Positions 15,605-24,590 of a stretch of 64,000 nucleotides of DNA are shown here, piece after piece. Under the pieces are notes generated by a model that saw only the letters and a list, made by a program, of their open reading frames with translations, made no database searches and was not told where the DNA came from. The position numbers and the translations under genes are program-made. Where the stretch lies: NCBI GenBank assembly GCA_964391865.1, contig CAYMNQ010000005.1:310001-374000 (forward strand), written 5' to 3'. Within the stretch, counting starts at the first letter, position 1; each line of letters begins with the position of its first letter. This DNA is from DASZQL01 sp964391865. GTDB lineage: Bacteria > Planctomycetota > Phycisphaerae > Phycisphaerales > UBA1924.

Positions 15605-16321
15605 TCAGTTCCCTTCAGGATTGAGCCATCGCTCCATGTCGAGGTCATCGGGCGAGATTGCGTCGCCCGACTCGCGCAGCAGTTTTTTGAGCAGCGGATC
15701 TGTCTTCGCATTGGTGCCGGTCGAACCCGCCGGCGCGCGCGGCTCGGGCGCCGCGTTGGCTCTGCGTTGCGCCTCTTCCAGCCGCCGCCGTTCCTCGATC
15801 GGGTCGGACGAAGGCGGTGCGTCGACGCTCGCCGCATCCGCGCCGAAATAGTCGATCCATTGGCGGACCTCGCCGTCTTTCAATTCCCGGCCCTTATGCG
15901 CCGCGGGGCCGGCATCGGCGGGAGTCGCCCGCTCGGGGCCGGCCGGTGCGGCGAGTTGGAACAGGAACTCAGGGCTGGTCAGCGTTCTCGCGCGACGCTT
16001 CTTCGCCGCCTTCAGAATCCGCCGATCGGAACTCACGACCAGCAAGCGCGCCGGCGCGGAGTTCTCGCGGATCAGGTCCTCGATCAACGCGTCGGCTTCC
16101 CGCCCGGCCCCGGCGAACAGAATCCGGCAATTCCGGTGCGACGCGGGGAAACTGACCCCGGCCGGCGGAACCCCGTCGCACACAAGCATGACCTGCGTCT
16201 CAGCGCGAAATCGGCTGGTTGCGATCCGCTCCGCAAGATGCAGGATGTCCGCTCCCGGTTCGTCGGGTGCCTCGGGAAGCCCGCTGTGGAGTACGTTGTA
16301 TGTGTCGATGATCAAGCCCAC
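15605..16321 (-). CDS. NYN-domain (YacP-like) predicted RNase
   Basis: This 238-residue protein starts with GLIIDTYNVLHSGLP and continues with QVMLVCDGVPP, DALIEDLIRE and ARLLVVSSDRRILKAAKKRRAR. The spaced aspartates (D6, the D of CDG and the DD-type SSD) are the PIN/NYN nuclease acid triad. The second half is Ala/Pro/Glu-rich and unconserved apart from a DGEVRQWIDYFG helix and a C-terminal DPLLKKLLRESGDAI segment. It converges with phaR, with two bases between the stop codons. A role in RNA turnover is inferred from the family. Confidence 0.7.
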   Translation of the reverse strand: MGLIIDTYNVLHSGLPEAPDEPGADILHLAERIATSRFRAETQVMLVCDGVPPAGVSFPASHRNCRILFAGAGREADALIEDLIRENSAPARLLVVSSDRRILKAAKKRRARTLTSPEFLFQLAAPAGPERATPADAGPAAHKGRELKDGEVRQWIDYFGADAASVDAPPSSDPIEERRRLEEAQRRANAAPEPRAPAGSTGTNAKTDPLLKKLLRESGDAISPDDLDMERWLNPEGN

Positions 16322-16384
16322 AGCGCACCTCAGCGGAAACGTCGCGACCCCCGATTCGTCCCGATGACTCCCGGTTGGCTCCCC

Positions 16385-16415
16385 TTGCGGGCGGGATCGG
16401 TTTCCGCCATACTAT
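16385..16415 (+). promoter_or_regulatory. Possible rpsU promoter
   Basis: TTGCGG (16385-16390) and CATACT (16409-16414) are spaced 18 bases apart, about 58 bases before rpsU. Matches to the consensus are partial. Confidence 0.35.
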
Positions 16416-16471
16416 CCGCCCCTCCAGCCGGTTCGGCGGGGAAGGGTTCTGAAAGGATACGGTCGAGAACT

Positions 16472-16753
16472 ATGGCGATCCGAATCAAATCGCGCGCCGG
16501 CGAGTCCAGCGAGGGCATGCTCCGCCGCTTCAAGAAGATGTGCGAGAAGGAAGGCCTGACGAAGGACATCAAGCGCAAGGCGTTCTTCGAGAAGCCGAGC
16601 GAGCGTCGCCGACGCGCGATGCGCAAGTCCATCAAGCGCGTGGAGATCCTCAAGTTTGGCCCGCCGCCCAAGGCGAAGGGCAAGGGCAAGGACTTCAAGG
16701 GCCCGCGCGGCCGCGGGCCGGGCGGCCCCGGTGGCGGCGGCGGTATGGACTGA
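16472..16753 (+). CDS. rpsU: Ribosomal protein bS21
   Basis: The 93-residue product aligns with bS21 through AIRIKSRAGESSEGMLRRFKKMCEKEGLTKDIKRKAFFEKPSERRRRAMRKSIKR. The C-terminal 30 residues are an extra Lys/Gly/Pro-rich tail (KGKGKDFKGPRGRGPGG), making it longer than the usual 60-70 residues. The start at 16472 is fixed by conservation; the frame stays open far upstream without meaning. An AAAGGA lies 14 bases before the ATG. It is followed by a strong terminator. Confidence 0.9.
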   Translation: MAIRIKSRAGESSEGMLRRFKKMCEKEGLTKDIKRKAFFEKPSERRRRAMRKSIKRVEILKFGPPPKAKGKGKDFKGPRGRGPGGPGGGGGMD

Positions 16754-16770
16754 GCCGGTTCGCGATCACT

Positions 16771-16799
16771 TTAGCGCGCACAGAATTTCGTGCTACAAC
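16771..16799 (+). promoter_or_regulatory. Possible hppA promoter
   Basis: TTAGCG (16771-16776) and TACAAC (16794-16799) are separated by 17 bases. The terminator hairpin at 16803 would then lie right at the start of the hppA message, so either the promoter or its use is uncertain. Confidence 0.3.
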
Positions 16800-16802
16800 A
16801 CC

Positions 16803-16830
16803 GGCCGCCCCATCGGGCGGCCTTTGTTTT
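16803..16830 (+). terminator. Intrinsic terminator after rpsU
   Basis: GGCCGCCC pairs with GGGCGGCC over a CATC loop and is followed by TTTGTTTT, a textbook rho-independent terminator for rpsU. Confidence 0.85.
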
Positions 16831-17005
16831 GACTACATGAAACGCGGCACGATCGAGGCGCTGGACGAGCATGCCGCGTTGACCGAAGCTCACTCACACG
16901 CGGAGCCGTGTGCGTCCCACCCGTCGAGCGGGAGCCCGCTCAAACCCGAGTGCCCCGACACCCAAGTTCGCTCAGTTGATCTCTCATCCCGCGCGAAGAA
17001 CGACC

Positions 17006-19813
17006 ATGCCAACACTCATCACACTCGCCGAAGTACTCCCAGCCCTGTTCTGGCTCGCGCCGGCCGGCGCGATCGCCGCGCTCATCGGCGCGACGATGCT
17101 TGGCAACTCGGTGCTCGCGCACCATGAGGGCGAGCCGGAGATGGTGCGGATCGCCGCCGCAGTGCGCGAGGGCGCAATGGCGTACCTTCGACGGCAGTAC
17201 CGGGTGGTCGCAATCGTGTTCGTGATCCTGGTTGCGGTCCTCGGTGTATTGAGCTTCGGGCTCGGGCTCCAGCCGATCCTCTCGATGCTCGGCGTGCCGA
17301 TCGCCGGGTTCCTCTCCGGCCTGTGCGGCTGGTTCGGCATGGGGATCGCCACCCGCGCCAGTTCGCGCACCGCGTACGCCGCCAAGCAGTCGCTGAACCA
17401 GGGCCTGACGGTCGCGTTCCGCGCCGGCGCGGTGATGGGCATGAACGTCGTCGGCTTCGCGCTGCTCGATGCCTCGGCTTGGTTCTTCCTGTTCAACATG
17501 CTGCCCGATGAGACGCTGCGCACGCTGGGCATCGCGGGCGACGTGCGCGAGATCACCGCCGTCATGCTGAGCTTCGCGATGGGCGCCTCGCTGCAGGCGC
17601 TCTTCGCGCGCGTGGGCGGCGGCATCTACACCAAAGCCGCCGACGTCGGCGCGGACCTCGTCGGCAAGGTCGAAGCGGGCATCCCCGAGGACGACGCGCG
17701 CAACCCCGCGACCATCGCCGACAACGTGGGCGACAACGTGGGCGACGTCGCCGGCATGGGCGCCGACCTCTACGAGTCGTACTACAGCTCGATCCTCTCC
17801 ACCATGGCGCTCGGGGCGGCGGCCGCGTTCACGCTCGGGCTGCCCGCGGGCGAAGCAGCGCAGCTCGCGCTGCTGCTGGCCGTTGCGCCGCTGGCGCTCG
17901 CGGGGCTGGGGATCATCGCGTCGATCGCCGGCATCTTCGCCGTGCGCACCACGGAGAACGCCACCTTCAGCGAGCTGCTCGCGTCACTCCACAGGGGCGT
18001 GTACGTCGCGTCCGGGCTGATCTTCGTCGGCTGCTTCGCGCTGCTCTTCTTCCTGCTGGGCAACAACAACTTCGTCCAGAGCGGCGAGGTCTTCCGCTGG
18101 TGGGGGCTGGGCGTGGCGATCGTTTCGGGGCTGGTCGCCGGCCTCGTGATCGCCCGCGCAACGGAGTACTACACCAGCTACGAAAACACGCCGACGAGGA
18201 ACATCGTCTTGCAGGCGCTCACCGGCCCCGCGACCGTCATCATCGGCGGCATCGCGGCGGGGATGAAGAGCACGTGGGTGCCCCTCGTCACCACCGTCAT
18301 CGCCATCATCGCGGCGTTCACCTTCTCCGGCGGCGGGCAGAACTTTCTGATGGGGCTGTACGGCGTGGGCGTCGCCGCCGTCGGCATGCTCGCCACGCTC
18401 GGGATCACCCTCGCCACCGACGCGTACGGCCCGATCGCCGACAACGCGGGCGGCAACGCGGAGATGAGCGGGCAGCCCCCCATGGTCCGCGAACGCACCG
18501 ACAAGCTCGACTCGCTGGGCAACACCACAGCGGCGACGGGCAAGGGTTTCGCCATCGGCTCGGCGGCGCTGACGGCGCTGGCACTCTTCGCCGCGTACGT
18601 GCAGGTGGTGCAGACGCAGCTCATCACGCAGTCGGAACGCTACGCGCGGGAGTTCGATTACGCGAGCGCGCAGCTCATTTCCGGCGCGACGCAAGAAAAG
18701 CCGCACGCGATCTACGAAGGGTACGGGCGTTTCGCGCTGGTGATGCCGGGCGAAGCCGCCGGCGGCGCGACGCTGTACGACGGCGCGATGATCGATGTTT
18801 CACGGCTCGAAGACCACATCTACGACACGTTGAAGCCGGGCATGGTGCTGAAGATCGCGCCCGCCGCCCACGATCACCACGCGCCCGCCGAGCCGGTGCC
18901 GGGCGATTTCGCGGGAGCGCGCCTGCTGGTCGTCTCGGGCGAAGTCTCGCACGGCGATCACGGGCACGCGTACGAGCAGGAAGTCTTCGCCGTCCGCAAC
19001 TCGACAATCCAGGACGTGCTGCGGTTCTACGACGTGACGCTCACCAACCCGCGCGTGCTGGGCGGTCTGTTCATCGGCGTGATGCTGGCGTTCCTGTTCT
19101 GCGCCATGACGATGAGCGCCGTGGGTCGCGCGGCGTACGCGATGATGCGCGAATGCCGCCGGCAGTTCGGCAAGATCCGCGAAGCGCTCCGGCGCGGCGG
19201 GATGAGCGACGCCGACGTCGCCGACCCCGACAAGTGGCCCAAGTCCGTAGCATTCGAGGGGCGCACGTACCCCGATTACGCGGAGTGCGTGTCGATCTCG
19301 ACCGCCGGCGCGCAGCGCGAGATGGTCGTGCCGAGCCTCATGGCGGTGCTGGTGCCGCTGGTGGTCGGGCTGCTGCTCGACGTGCCGGGCGTGATGGGCA
19401 TGCTGGCGGGCGGGCTGACCTCGGGCTTCGCGCTCGCGATCTTCATGGCGAACGCGGGCGGCGCGTGGGACAACGCGAAGAAATTGGTCGAGAGCTACGG
19501 ACGCATCACCGCCGAGCAGTGGCTCAGCAACCGCGATGTCCGCAGCGCGCTCCCCGAGGATCTGCACGAGCCGCTAACCGCACGCGCCGAAGAACTGAAA
19601 GCGGCCGGCAAGGGCGGCGCGTACGTCTACGGCAAGGGCTCCGACGATCACAAGGCAACCGTCGTGGGCGACACCGTGGGTGATCCCTTCAAGGACACAA
19701 GCGGGCCGTCACTCAACATCCTCATCAAGCTCATCTCGATCGTGTCGGTCGTCTTCGCGGGATTGATCGTGAAGTTCGGCCCAATGGTGGGCGAGCTGAT
19801 CGGGCTTCATTGA
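17006..19813 (+). CDS. hppA: Membrane-bound proton/sodium-translocating pyrophosphatase with large insertion
   Basis: This polytopic enzyme couples pyrophosphate hydrolysis to cation pumping. The signature ADVGADLVGKVEAGIPEDD (about residues 212-230), IADNVGDNVGDVAGMGADLYESY and the second IADNAGGNAEMS block (478-488) are intact, as is the C-terminal GDTVGDPFKDTSGPSLNILIKL. GNTTAATGKG at 506-515 has alanine where potassium-independent enzymes have lysine, which suggests the potassium-dependent subclass. At 935 residues it is about 200 longer than usual. Residues about 535-680 form a hydrophilic, His-rich insertion between two membrane helices. The start at 17006 is chosen because the upstream frame lacks similarity. 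H+ versus Na+ specificity is not decided here. Confidence 0.92.
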   Translation: MPTLITLAEVLPALFWLAPAGAIAALIGATMLGNSVLAHHEGEPEMVRIAAAVREGAMAYLRRQYRVVAIVFVILVAVLGVLSFGLGLQPILSMLGVPIAGFLSGLCGWFGMGIATRASSRTAYAAKQSLNQGLTVAFRAGAVMGMNVVGFALLDASAWFFLFNMLPDETLRTLGIAGDVREITAVMLSFAMGASLQALFARVGGGIYTKAADVGADLVGKVEAGIPEDDARNPATIADNVGDNVGDVAGMGADLYESYYSSILSTMALGAAAAFTLGLPAGEAAQLALLLAVAPLALAGLGIIASIAGIFAVRTTENATFSELLASLHRGVYVASGLIFVGCFALLFFLLGNNNFVQSGEVFRWWGLGVAIVSGLVAGLVIARATEYYTSYENTPTRNIVLQALTGPATVIIGGIAAGMKSTWVPLVTTVIAIIAAFTFSGGGQNFLMGLYGVGVAAVGMLATLGITLATDAYGPIADNAGGNAEMSGQPPMVRERTDKLDSLGNTTAATGKGFAIGSAALTALALFAAYVQVVQTQLITQSERYAREFDYASAQLISGATQEKPHAIYEGYGRFALVMPGEAAGGATLYDGAMIDVSRLEDHIYDTLKPGMVLKIAPAAHDHHAPAEPVPGDFAGARLLVVSGEVSHGDHGHAYEQEVFAVRNSTIQDVLRFYDVTLTNPRVLGGLFIGVMLAFLFCAMTMSAVGRAAYAMMRECRRQFGKIREALRRGGMSDADVADPDKWPKSVAFEGRTYPDYAECVSISTAGAQREMVVPSLMAVLVPLVVGLLLDVPGVMGMLAGGLTSGFALAIFMANAGGAWDNAKKLVESYGRITAEQWLSNRDVRSALPEDLHEPLTARAEELKAAGKGGAYVYGKGSDDHKATVVGDTVGDPFKDTSGPSLNILIKLISIVSVVFAGLIVKFGPMVGELIGLH

Positions 19814-19835
19814 GCAAGTCGATCTCGCGCGACGA

Positions 19836-21389
19836 TCAAGCGTTCATGTCGTTCCATTTTTTCGCCATCTGCCCGTAGATGTAGAGGGCGATGGCGCACA
19901 GCACCCCGATCGCGGCGAACGGGATCCATACGTAGTACTGCGGGGTGTAGGTGTCCCAAAGGAATTGAGTAACTTCGGTTGGAGTCTTGCCCAGCACTTT
20001 GGACAACTCAGCGACGGCCTCGGTGCGTGGGACACCGACGGACTTCTCCAGCGCGTTCGTGAGTTTCTCCGGGGCAAAGCCGGCACCGGTATGGTTCAAA
20101 GACTGAAGATGCCGGAGCGCGAGCGATGCCTTTTCACCAAACCGGTCGTACACGATGCCCGCGATCTCGGAGCCGACGGCGACACCAATGCCCACGGGGA
20201 TGTTGACGTACCCGAGGTACAACCCCTTCTTCCCCGGCGGGGCGATGAGCGCGAGGTACTCGCTCTTCTTGGGACCGGTGGTCATCTCTCCCAGCGAGAA
20301 GAACACGATGCCGAGCAGGAGAATCCACGGGCTCATCGTGAGCCCGGCGATGAGAAGCCCAGCGGTGCAGAACAGCATGCCCCAGGTCATCGCGGTGAGC
20401 GTGCGCATCGAGCGGGTGAGCCAGCCGACGCCGACCACGCCCAGAATGATCATGACCGAGTTGAGTGAGAGCAGAACGTTCTGCGGGATCTGACGCCCGC
20501 GCGGGGTCTCTTCCGTAAGCGAGGTGTACGCGAAGTCGGGAAGGACGCTCAGCGACTCGGCGAGCGGGCGGCTATCGATCCAGTCTGCGATGAAGTTGGG
20601 CTGCGCATCCCACAGCTGATACATCATCATCCAGAACCCTGACATGATCAGCAGCCACACGAGCAACCGGGGCTCGAACAGATTCGTGATGGTCTTGATG
20701 AGGACCACAACCGGTCCTTCGTGCTTCGCCGCGCCGCTGGGAACATCGGTGAACGTCAGCAGCATGAGAAAATTGAGAGAGCTGAGCGCGGCGCACGCCA
20801 GGAACAGATTCCGCCATTTCTCCGGCGTGTGCTCGCCCTGCAGGAAGAGCAGCGGGAGGAAGTGGCCGACGAAGGCGCCAACGTTCACGATCCAATAGAA
20901 GATCGACCATCCGAGCGACGAGTTACCCTTGTGCAAGCTTTGGGCGAGCGACCCCTGAATCGCCGGCTTGAAGAAAGCCGTGCCGAATGCGAGCACAAGT
21001 ATCCCCGCGAGAAAGAAGTGATAGTTGTATTGCTCATAGCCGGGCACGTCGCGCCCGAGTGCTATGATGACGTAGCCGGAAGTCATCATGGTGAACGAGA
21101 AGCCGAGTGTTCGTTTGTAGCCGTAGCGATCCGCGATACCGCCGGTCACCATCGGCAGCAACGACTGGAAGATCGCCCACCAGAAGTAGATCGACCCTTT
21201 GTGGCGGGCGGTGAGGTGTAGCCCGCCGGGATCATCCGCCTGCACGATGTAGATCGGTGCCATGACACGCAGGCTGTAATACGCCAACCGCTCCCACATC
21301 TCGATCGTGTTCAAGCACCAGAACGCCCGCCCGAACGACTTCTTCTCCGGCACTGCGGGGGGTGGGACGGCGGTCGGCGCGGCGGTCAT
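19836..21389 (-). CDS. POT/PTR-like major facilitator transporter
   Basis: This 517-residue membrane protein has about twelve to fourteen hydrophobic segments. TIEMWERLAYYSLR near residue 30 matches the ExxER-YY motif of proton-coupled oligopeptide transporters, and TGGIADRYGYKRTLGFSF is the MFS loop-2/3 motif. FGTAFFKPAIQGSLAQ and GPKKSEYLALIAPPGKKGLYLGY are further POT-like stretches. Proton-driven di/tripeptide uptake is the family role, but the distance to known peptide transporters is not clear from sequence alone. A roughly 70-residue loop near the C-terminus is unusual. It is convergent with hppA and transcribed alone. Confidence 0.72.
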   Translation of the reverse strand: MTAAPTAVPPPAVPEKKSFGRAFWCLNTIEMWERLAYYSLRVMAPIYIVQADDPGGLHLTARHKGSIYFWWAIFQSLLPMVTGGIADRYGYKRTLGFSFTMMTSGYVIIALGRDVPGYEQYNYHFFLAGILVLAFGTAFFKPAIQGSLAQSLHKGNSSLGWSIFYWIVNVGAFVGHFLPLLFLQGEHTPEKWRNLFLACAALSSLNFLMLLTFTDVPSGAAKHEGPVVVLIKTITNLFEPRLLVWLLIMSGFWMMMYQLWDAQPNFIADWIDSRPLAESLSVLPDFAYTSLTEETPRGRQIPQNVLLSLNSVMIILGVVGVGWLTRSMRTLTAMTWGMLFCTAGLLIAGLTMSPWILLLGIVFFSLGEMTTGPKKSEYLALIAPPGKKGLYLGYVNIPVGIGVAVGSEIAGIVYDRFGEKASLALRHLQSLNHTGAGFAPEKLTNALEKSVGVPRTEAVAELSKVLGKTPTEVTQFLWDTYTPQYYVWIPFAAIGVLCAIALYIYGQMAKKWNDMNA

Positions 21390-21658
21390 GCGGCGGTTCC
21401 CAAGTTGGATGTTGGCGCGCGAGACCGCCGCAAGCAGCGTCGCGGGGGCACGGGCCGGATCGCGTCTCAGTCTACACAGCCGCCCGATGCTGCTCGATGG
21501 GCGATCGGTGGAACCCCCGGAAATTCTCGACGTTGCCTATTGACGCGGCGCGGCCGGCAAGGCATCTTTCCCAGCCTTAGCGGCGGACGAGAAGCCGGGA
21601 CGCGTCGAACAACAACACGCCCCGAACAACCCCGCCGCGAGCGGACGAGGAGGCTTGG

Positions 21659-22636
21659 ATGATCCGGACTGATTTCTTGCGTGCGGCGGGCGTGGCGCTC
21701 ATCGCGGGGTGCGTGCTGAGCACATCGACGCTCGCGCGCGAGGCCGATCCCGCGCCCGCCGAGTCCACCATCGTGCTCGACACGGGCGAAGTGCTGAAGG
21801 GCGTCGTCACCGGCGGCGATGACCAGTCGATCACGGTCAGCCACCCGCTCTTCGGCTCGATGAGCGTGCCGCGCTCGCGCGTCAAGACCGTGCTCGAGCC
21901 CGGCGCGCCGCCGCCGCCCCCGCCCGCTCCTCCCCCCCCGCCACCGCCGCCCGGCCCGCCGAGCGGCGAAGGAAAGTCCTTCCTCGATTTCTGGAAGTGG
22001 ACGGTCGAGATCGGGCTCGCCGGCTCCGACGGCAACAGCGAGACGTTCAACGTCCGCGGCGCGCTCGGCGGCAAGCGCGAGACACAGGAGATGGTCACGA
22101 CCTTGGGGCTGTCGTACATCTACACGACCGACAACGGACAGACCAGCAAATCACGCGGCGAGGCGCTGATCCGCAACGACTGGAATCTGGGCGACTCGCC
22201 GTGGATCGTCTTCGCCCAGGGCAAGGCGGAGTACGACGAGTTTCAGGACTGGGATTGGCGTCTATCCGGTTTTGGGGGCGTGGGTTACAAGTTCATCAAG
22301 ACCGACAAGACCACGCTGATCGGGCGCATCGGTGCCGGTGGTTCGTACGAGATCGGCGGCATGAACGAGATGTTCGTTCCCGAAGGTCTGCTCGGGCTCG
22401 ACTTCGAGCACAAATTCAACGACAAGCACCGCATCTTCGCCACCGCCGAGTACTACCCCAGCTTCGACGACTTCCCCGAGTACCGTTTCCTCGTCCGCGG
22501 CGGGTACGAGATTCTCCTCGACGCGGAGACCAACATGTTCTTCCGGCTGGGCGCCGAAGACCGCTACGACAGTACCCCCGAAGGGCGCAAGCGCAACGAC
22601 ATCGACTACTTCGCGACGGTCGGGTGGAACTTCTGA
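21659..22636 (+). CDS. DUF481 (YdiY-like) outer-membrane beta-barrel protein
   Basis: This 325-residue protein has a signal peptide (to about residue 26, STLAREADP). A small beta domain follows (TIVLDTGEVLKGVVTGGDDQSITVSHPLFG, seen in planctomycete SLA1-like modules), then a run of nearly uninterrupted prolines (about residues 83-101). The rest is a DUF481 barrel (WTVEIGLAGSDGNSETFNVRGALGGKRET...YFATVGWNF) ending in the C-terminal aromatic residue expected for barrel insertion. AGGAGG is seven bases before the ATG. The family is called salt-induced outer-membrane protein, but its function is unknown. Confidence 0.75.
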   Translation: MIRTDFLRAAGVALIAGCVLSTSTLAREADPAPAESTIVLDTGEVLKGVVTGGDDQSITVSHPLFGSMSVPRSRVKTVLEPGAPPPPPPAPPPPPPPPGPPSGEGKSFLDFWKWTVEIGLAGSDGNSETFNVRGALGGKRETQEMVTTLGLSYIYTTDNGQTSKSRGEALIRNDWNLGDSPWIVFAQGKAEYDEFQDWDWRLSGFGGVGYKFIKTDKTTLIGRIGAGGSYEIGGMNEMFVPEGLLGLDFEHKFNDKHRIFATAEYYPSFDDFPEYRFLVRGGYEILLDAETNMFFRLGAEDRYDSTPEGRKRNDIDYFATVGWNF

Positions 22637-22643
22637 GCCACCC

Positions 22644-24059
22644 CTACGCCGCGTGCGGCATGTGGCGCAGCAGTTCCATCGGCGGATCGATCGCGCGGAC
22701 GACAAACCGTTGCCACGGCTCGTAGCTCGCGAGATCGACGAGGTCCGTCTCGCGGTGCGCGTTGTGCCCGCGCCGGAGCACCTGCACGATCGGGCGGTCG
22801 AGCTTCTCCGGGTGAGAGCCGACGACGATCGCCGGCTCGCCGCTGGAGAGTTTCACGTAGCTGCCGACGGGGAAGAGCCCCGTGCTCTCGACAAGGGAAC
22901 GCACCACTTTGCGGTCGTAGAGCTTCTGCGAGCCGACGGTGATGAGCTCTTCGATCGCGTGATACGGGAGTTTCTTGGGCTTGTACGGGCGCGGCTCCGT
23001 GGCGGCGGCAAAGGCGTCCGCCACCGCGACGATCCGCGCGAAGTCGGTGATCTTCGCCGTCCGCAGCCCGCTGGGGTACCCCGCGCCGTTCTCACGCTCG
23101 TGGTGCTGGTACGCGGCGAGGCGCACGTCCTCGGGCAATCCGTCGAGCGCGTCGAGCAGCACCACGCTGTGCGCCGTGTGCCGCCAGATGCGGTTGATCT
23201 CCATCTCCGTCAGCGGGCGATCGGTCGTGCGCACCTCGCGCGGCACGAGCGCCATCCCCACGTCCGACAGCAGCCCGCCCAGCCCCGCGAGGCGCACGTC
23301 GGCGTAGTTGAACTTCAACCGCGTTGCGATCGCCACGCTCAGAACGCTCATCGTGAAGCAGTGATCGGGCAAGTAGTCCGGCTCACGGTGCGAGAGCAGC
23401 GCGAGCTGCACGAATCGCTGCGGCCACTGGATCTGCTTCTCGATCAGTTCGTCCACGATCTCGAGCGCCGCGGCGGCATCGGTCTTCACCCCCGCGACCA
23501 GTCGCGCGAGCAGTCGGCGGAACGCATCCACGCGGTCCTCGCGGTAGCGCGCCAGCTTCGCCGGCTCGGGCCAGCCCGGCGCGTCGGTGGGCGGCAGTTC
23601 CAGAGGCGTCACATCGCGGTGGCACGTGCGGCGCAGCCGGTCCCAGATATGCAATCGCGACACGATGACCTGCTCGGTCAGCTTGATCCGCTGAGCACGC
23701 AGACGTGTGTCCTCGCGCGGGTCGCGCCCGCCGAAGGCGCCGAACTCATACGCATCGGCGTGGTGCTGCTCGACCTCTTCGCCCGACTGCAGCGCGAGCA
23801 CGCCACCGACGGTGACAAGGTCCTCGCGCGCGGATCGCCCCATCGCCTCTTGGTGGGCTTCGTGCACGAGGTGCATGCTGTACAGCTCGGCGATGGAGTC
23901 CGCCATGTACAGATCGCCGCGGTGCGCATCGAGCAGCGTGCGGACCATCTCGTCGGTCAGCTCAGTGCCGGCCGCGAGGAGCTTCACGCCCTGGCGCGTG
24001 AACACGGCGCTGGCAAGGCGCACGCCGGCAGTCAGCGTTGATGGGTCGATGGGGGTCAT
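22644..24059 (-). CDS. Degenerate HD-GYP domain protein
   Basis: The 471-residue product has an N-terminal DUF3391-like part (LTAGVRLASAVFTRQGVKLLAAGTELTDEMVRTLLDAH) and a C-terminal HD-GYP domain. HHERENGAGYPSGL (residues 319-332) is a good GYP motif and H233 matches the first ligand. The core HD pair, however, reads LLSDVGM (S265-D266), so the metal-binding His is missing. The later VADxxD second Asp is also replaced (VADAFAAAT). It may be a c-di-GMP sensor and not a phosphodiesterase. ATG 24059 is preferred to ATG 24098 and the frame's far end because the family similarity begins there. It converges with the DUF481 gene. Confidence 0.75.
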   Translation of the reverse strand: MTPIDPSTLTAGVRLASAVFTRQGVKLLAAGTELTDEMVRTLLDAHRGDLYMADSIAELYSMHLVHEAHQEAMGRSAREDLVTVGGVLALQSGEEVEQHHADAYEFGAFGGRDPREDTRLRAQRIKLTEQVIVSRLHIWDRLRRTCHRDVTPLELPPTDAPGWPEPAKLARYREDRVDAFRRLLARLVAGVKTDAAAALEIVDELIEKQIQWPQRFVQLALLSHREPDYLPDHCFTMSVLSVAIATRLKFNYADVRLAGLGGLLSDVGMALVPREVRTTDRPLTEMEINRIWRHTAHSVVLLDALDGLPEDVRLAAYQHHERENGAGYPSGLRTAKITDFARIVAVADAFAAATEPRPYKPKKLPYHAIEELITVGSQKLYDRKVVRSLVESTGLFPVGSYVKLSSGEPAIVVGSHPEKLDRPIVQVLRRGHNAHRETDLVDLASYEPWQRFVVRAIDPPMELLRHMPHAA

Positions 24060-24202
24060 CGCGTGAAGCCAAGGGGCCGAGAACGTACCCTCGATCATCG
24101 GCCCGTCCGCGCCGTCGAATAAGATCGACCGTCGGCAAGGTCCGTGAACGTCGGCGCGAATGAGCGCTCCACGCAGCACCACTCCCCCTGAAGGAATCCC
24201 CG

Positions 24203-24577
24203 ATGCCGGGCTCGTACGAGTTATCGGTCGAAGCGAATTTTTCCGCGGCCCACGCCATCCTGATCGCCGGAACGCGCGAGCCGCTGCACGGGCACGACTG
24301 GCACGTCACCCTGAGCGTGACCGGCGATTCGCTCGACGCCGACGGCCTGCTCTGCGACTTCCACCTCATCGAACGCGAACTCCGCGCGATCACCGGCGCG
24401 TGGCACAACCGCAACCTCAACGAAACGCCCCCCTTCGACCGGCTCAACCCGACGGCGGAACTCGTCGCACGCCACATCGCGCTCACCATCACGCCCAAGC
24501 TGCCGAGGGGAGTGGGCGTGGCGAGTGTGAGGGTGACGGAAGCGCCGGGGTGCGCGGCGGTGTACCGGGGGGAGTGA
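24203..24577 (+). CDS. 6-pyruvoyltetrahydropterin synthase family protein, PTPS-III-like
   Basis: This 124-residue enzyme has the T-fold PTPS zinc site: H17 in SAAHAI, then H29 and H31 in LHGHDWH. Where QueD and PTPS carry the catalytic Cys four residues before HGH, this protein reads REPLHGH, with Glu26 in the ExxHGH arrangement. That is the mark of PTPS-III enzymes, which make 6-hydroxymethyldihydropterin and substitute for FolB in folate synthesis. The C-terminal VTEAPGCAAVYRGE keeps the pterin-binding Glu. Function as PTPS-III and not as QueD is therefore likely but inferred. Confidence 0.75.
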   Translation: MPGSYELSVEANFSAAHAILIAGTREPLHGHDWHVTLSVTGDSLDADGLLCDFHLIERELRAITGAWHNRNLNETPPFDRLNPTAELVARHIALTITPKLPRGVGVASVRVTEAPGCAAVYRGE

Positions 24578-24590
24578 GCGAGCTTCACGC

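Noticed and set aside
16803..16830. Hairpin read as an attenuator of hppA
   Set aside because: It directly follows rpsU with a T tract, and the possible hppA promoter would start inside it. A simple rpsU terminator is the better reading.
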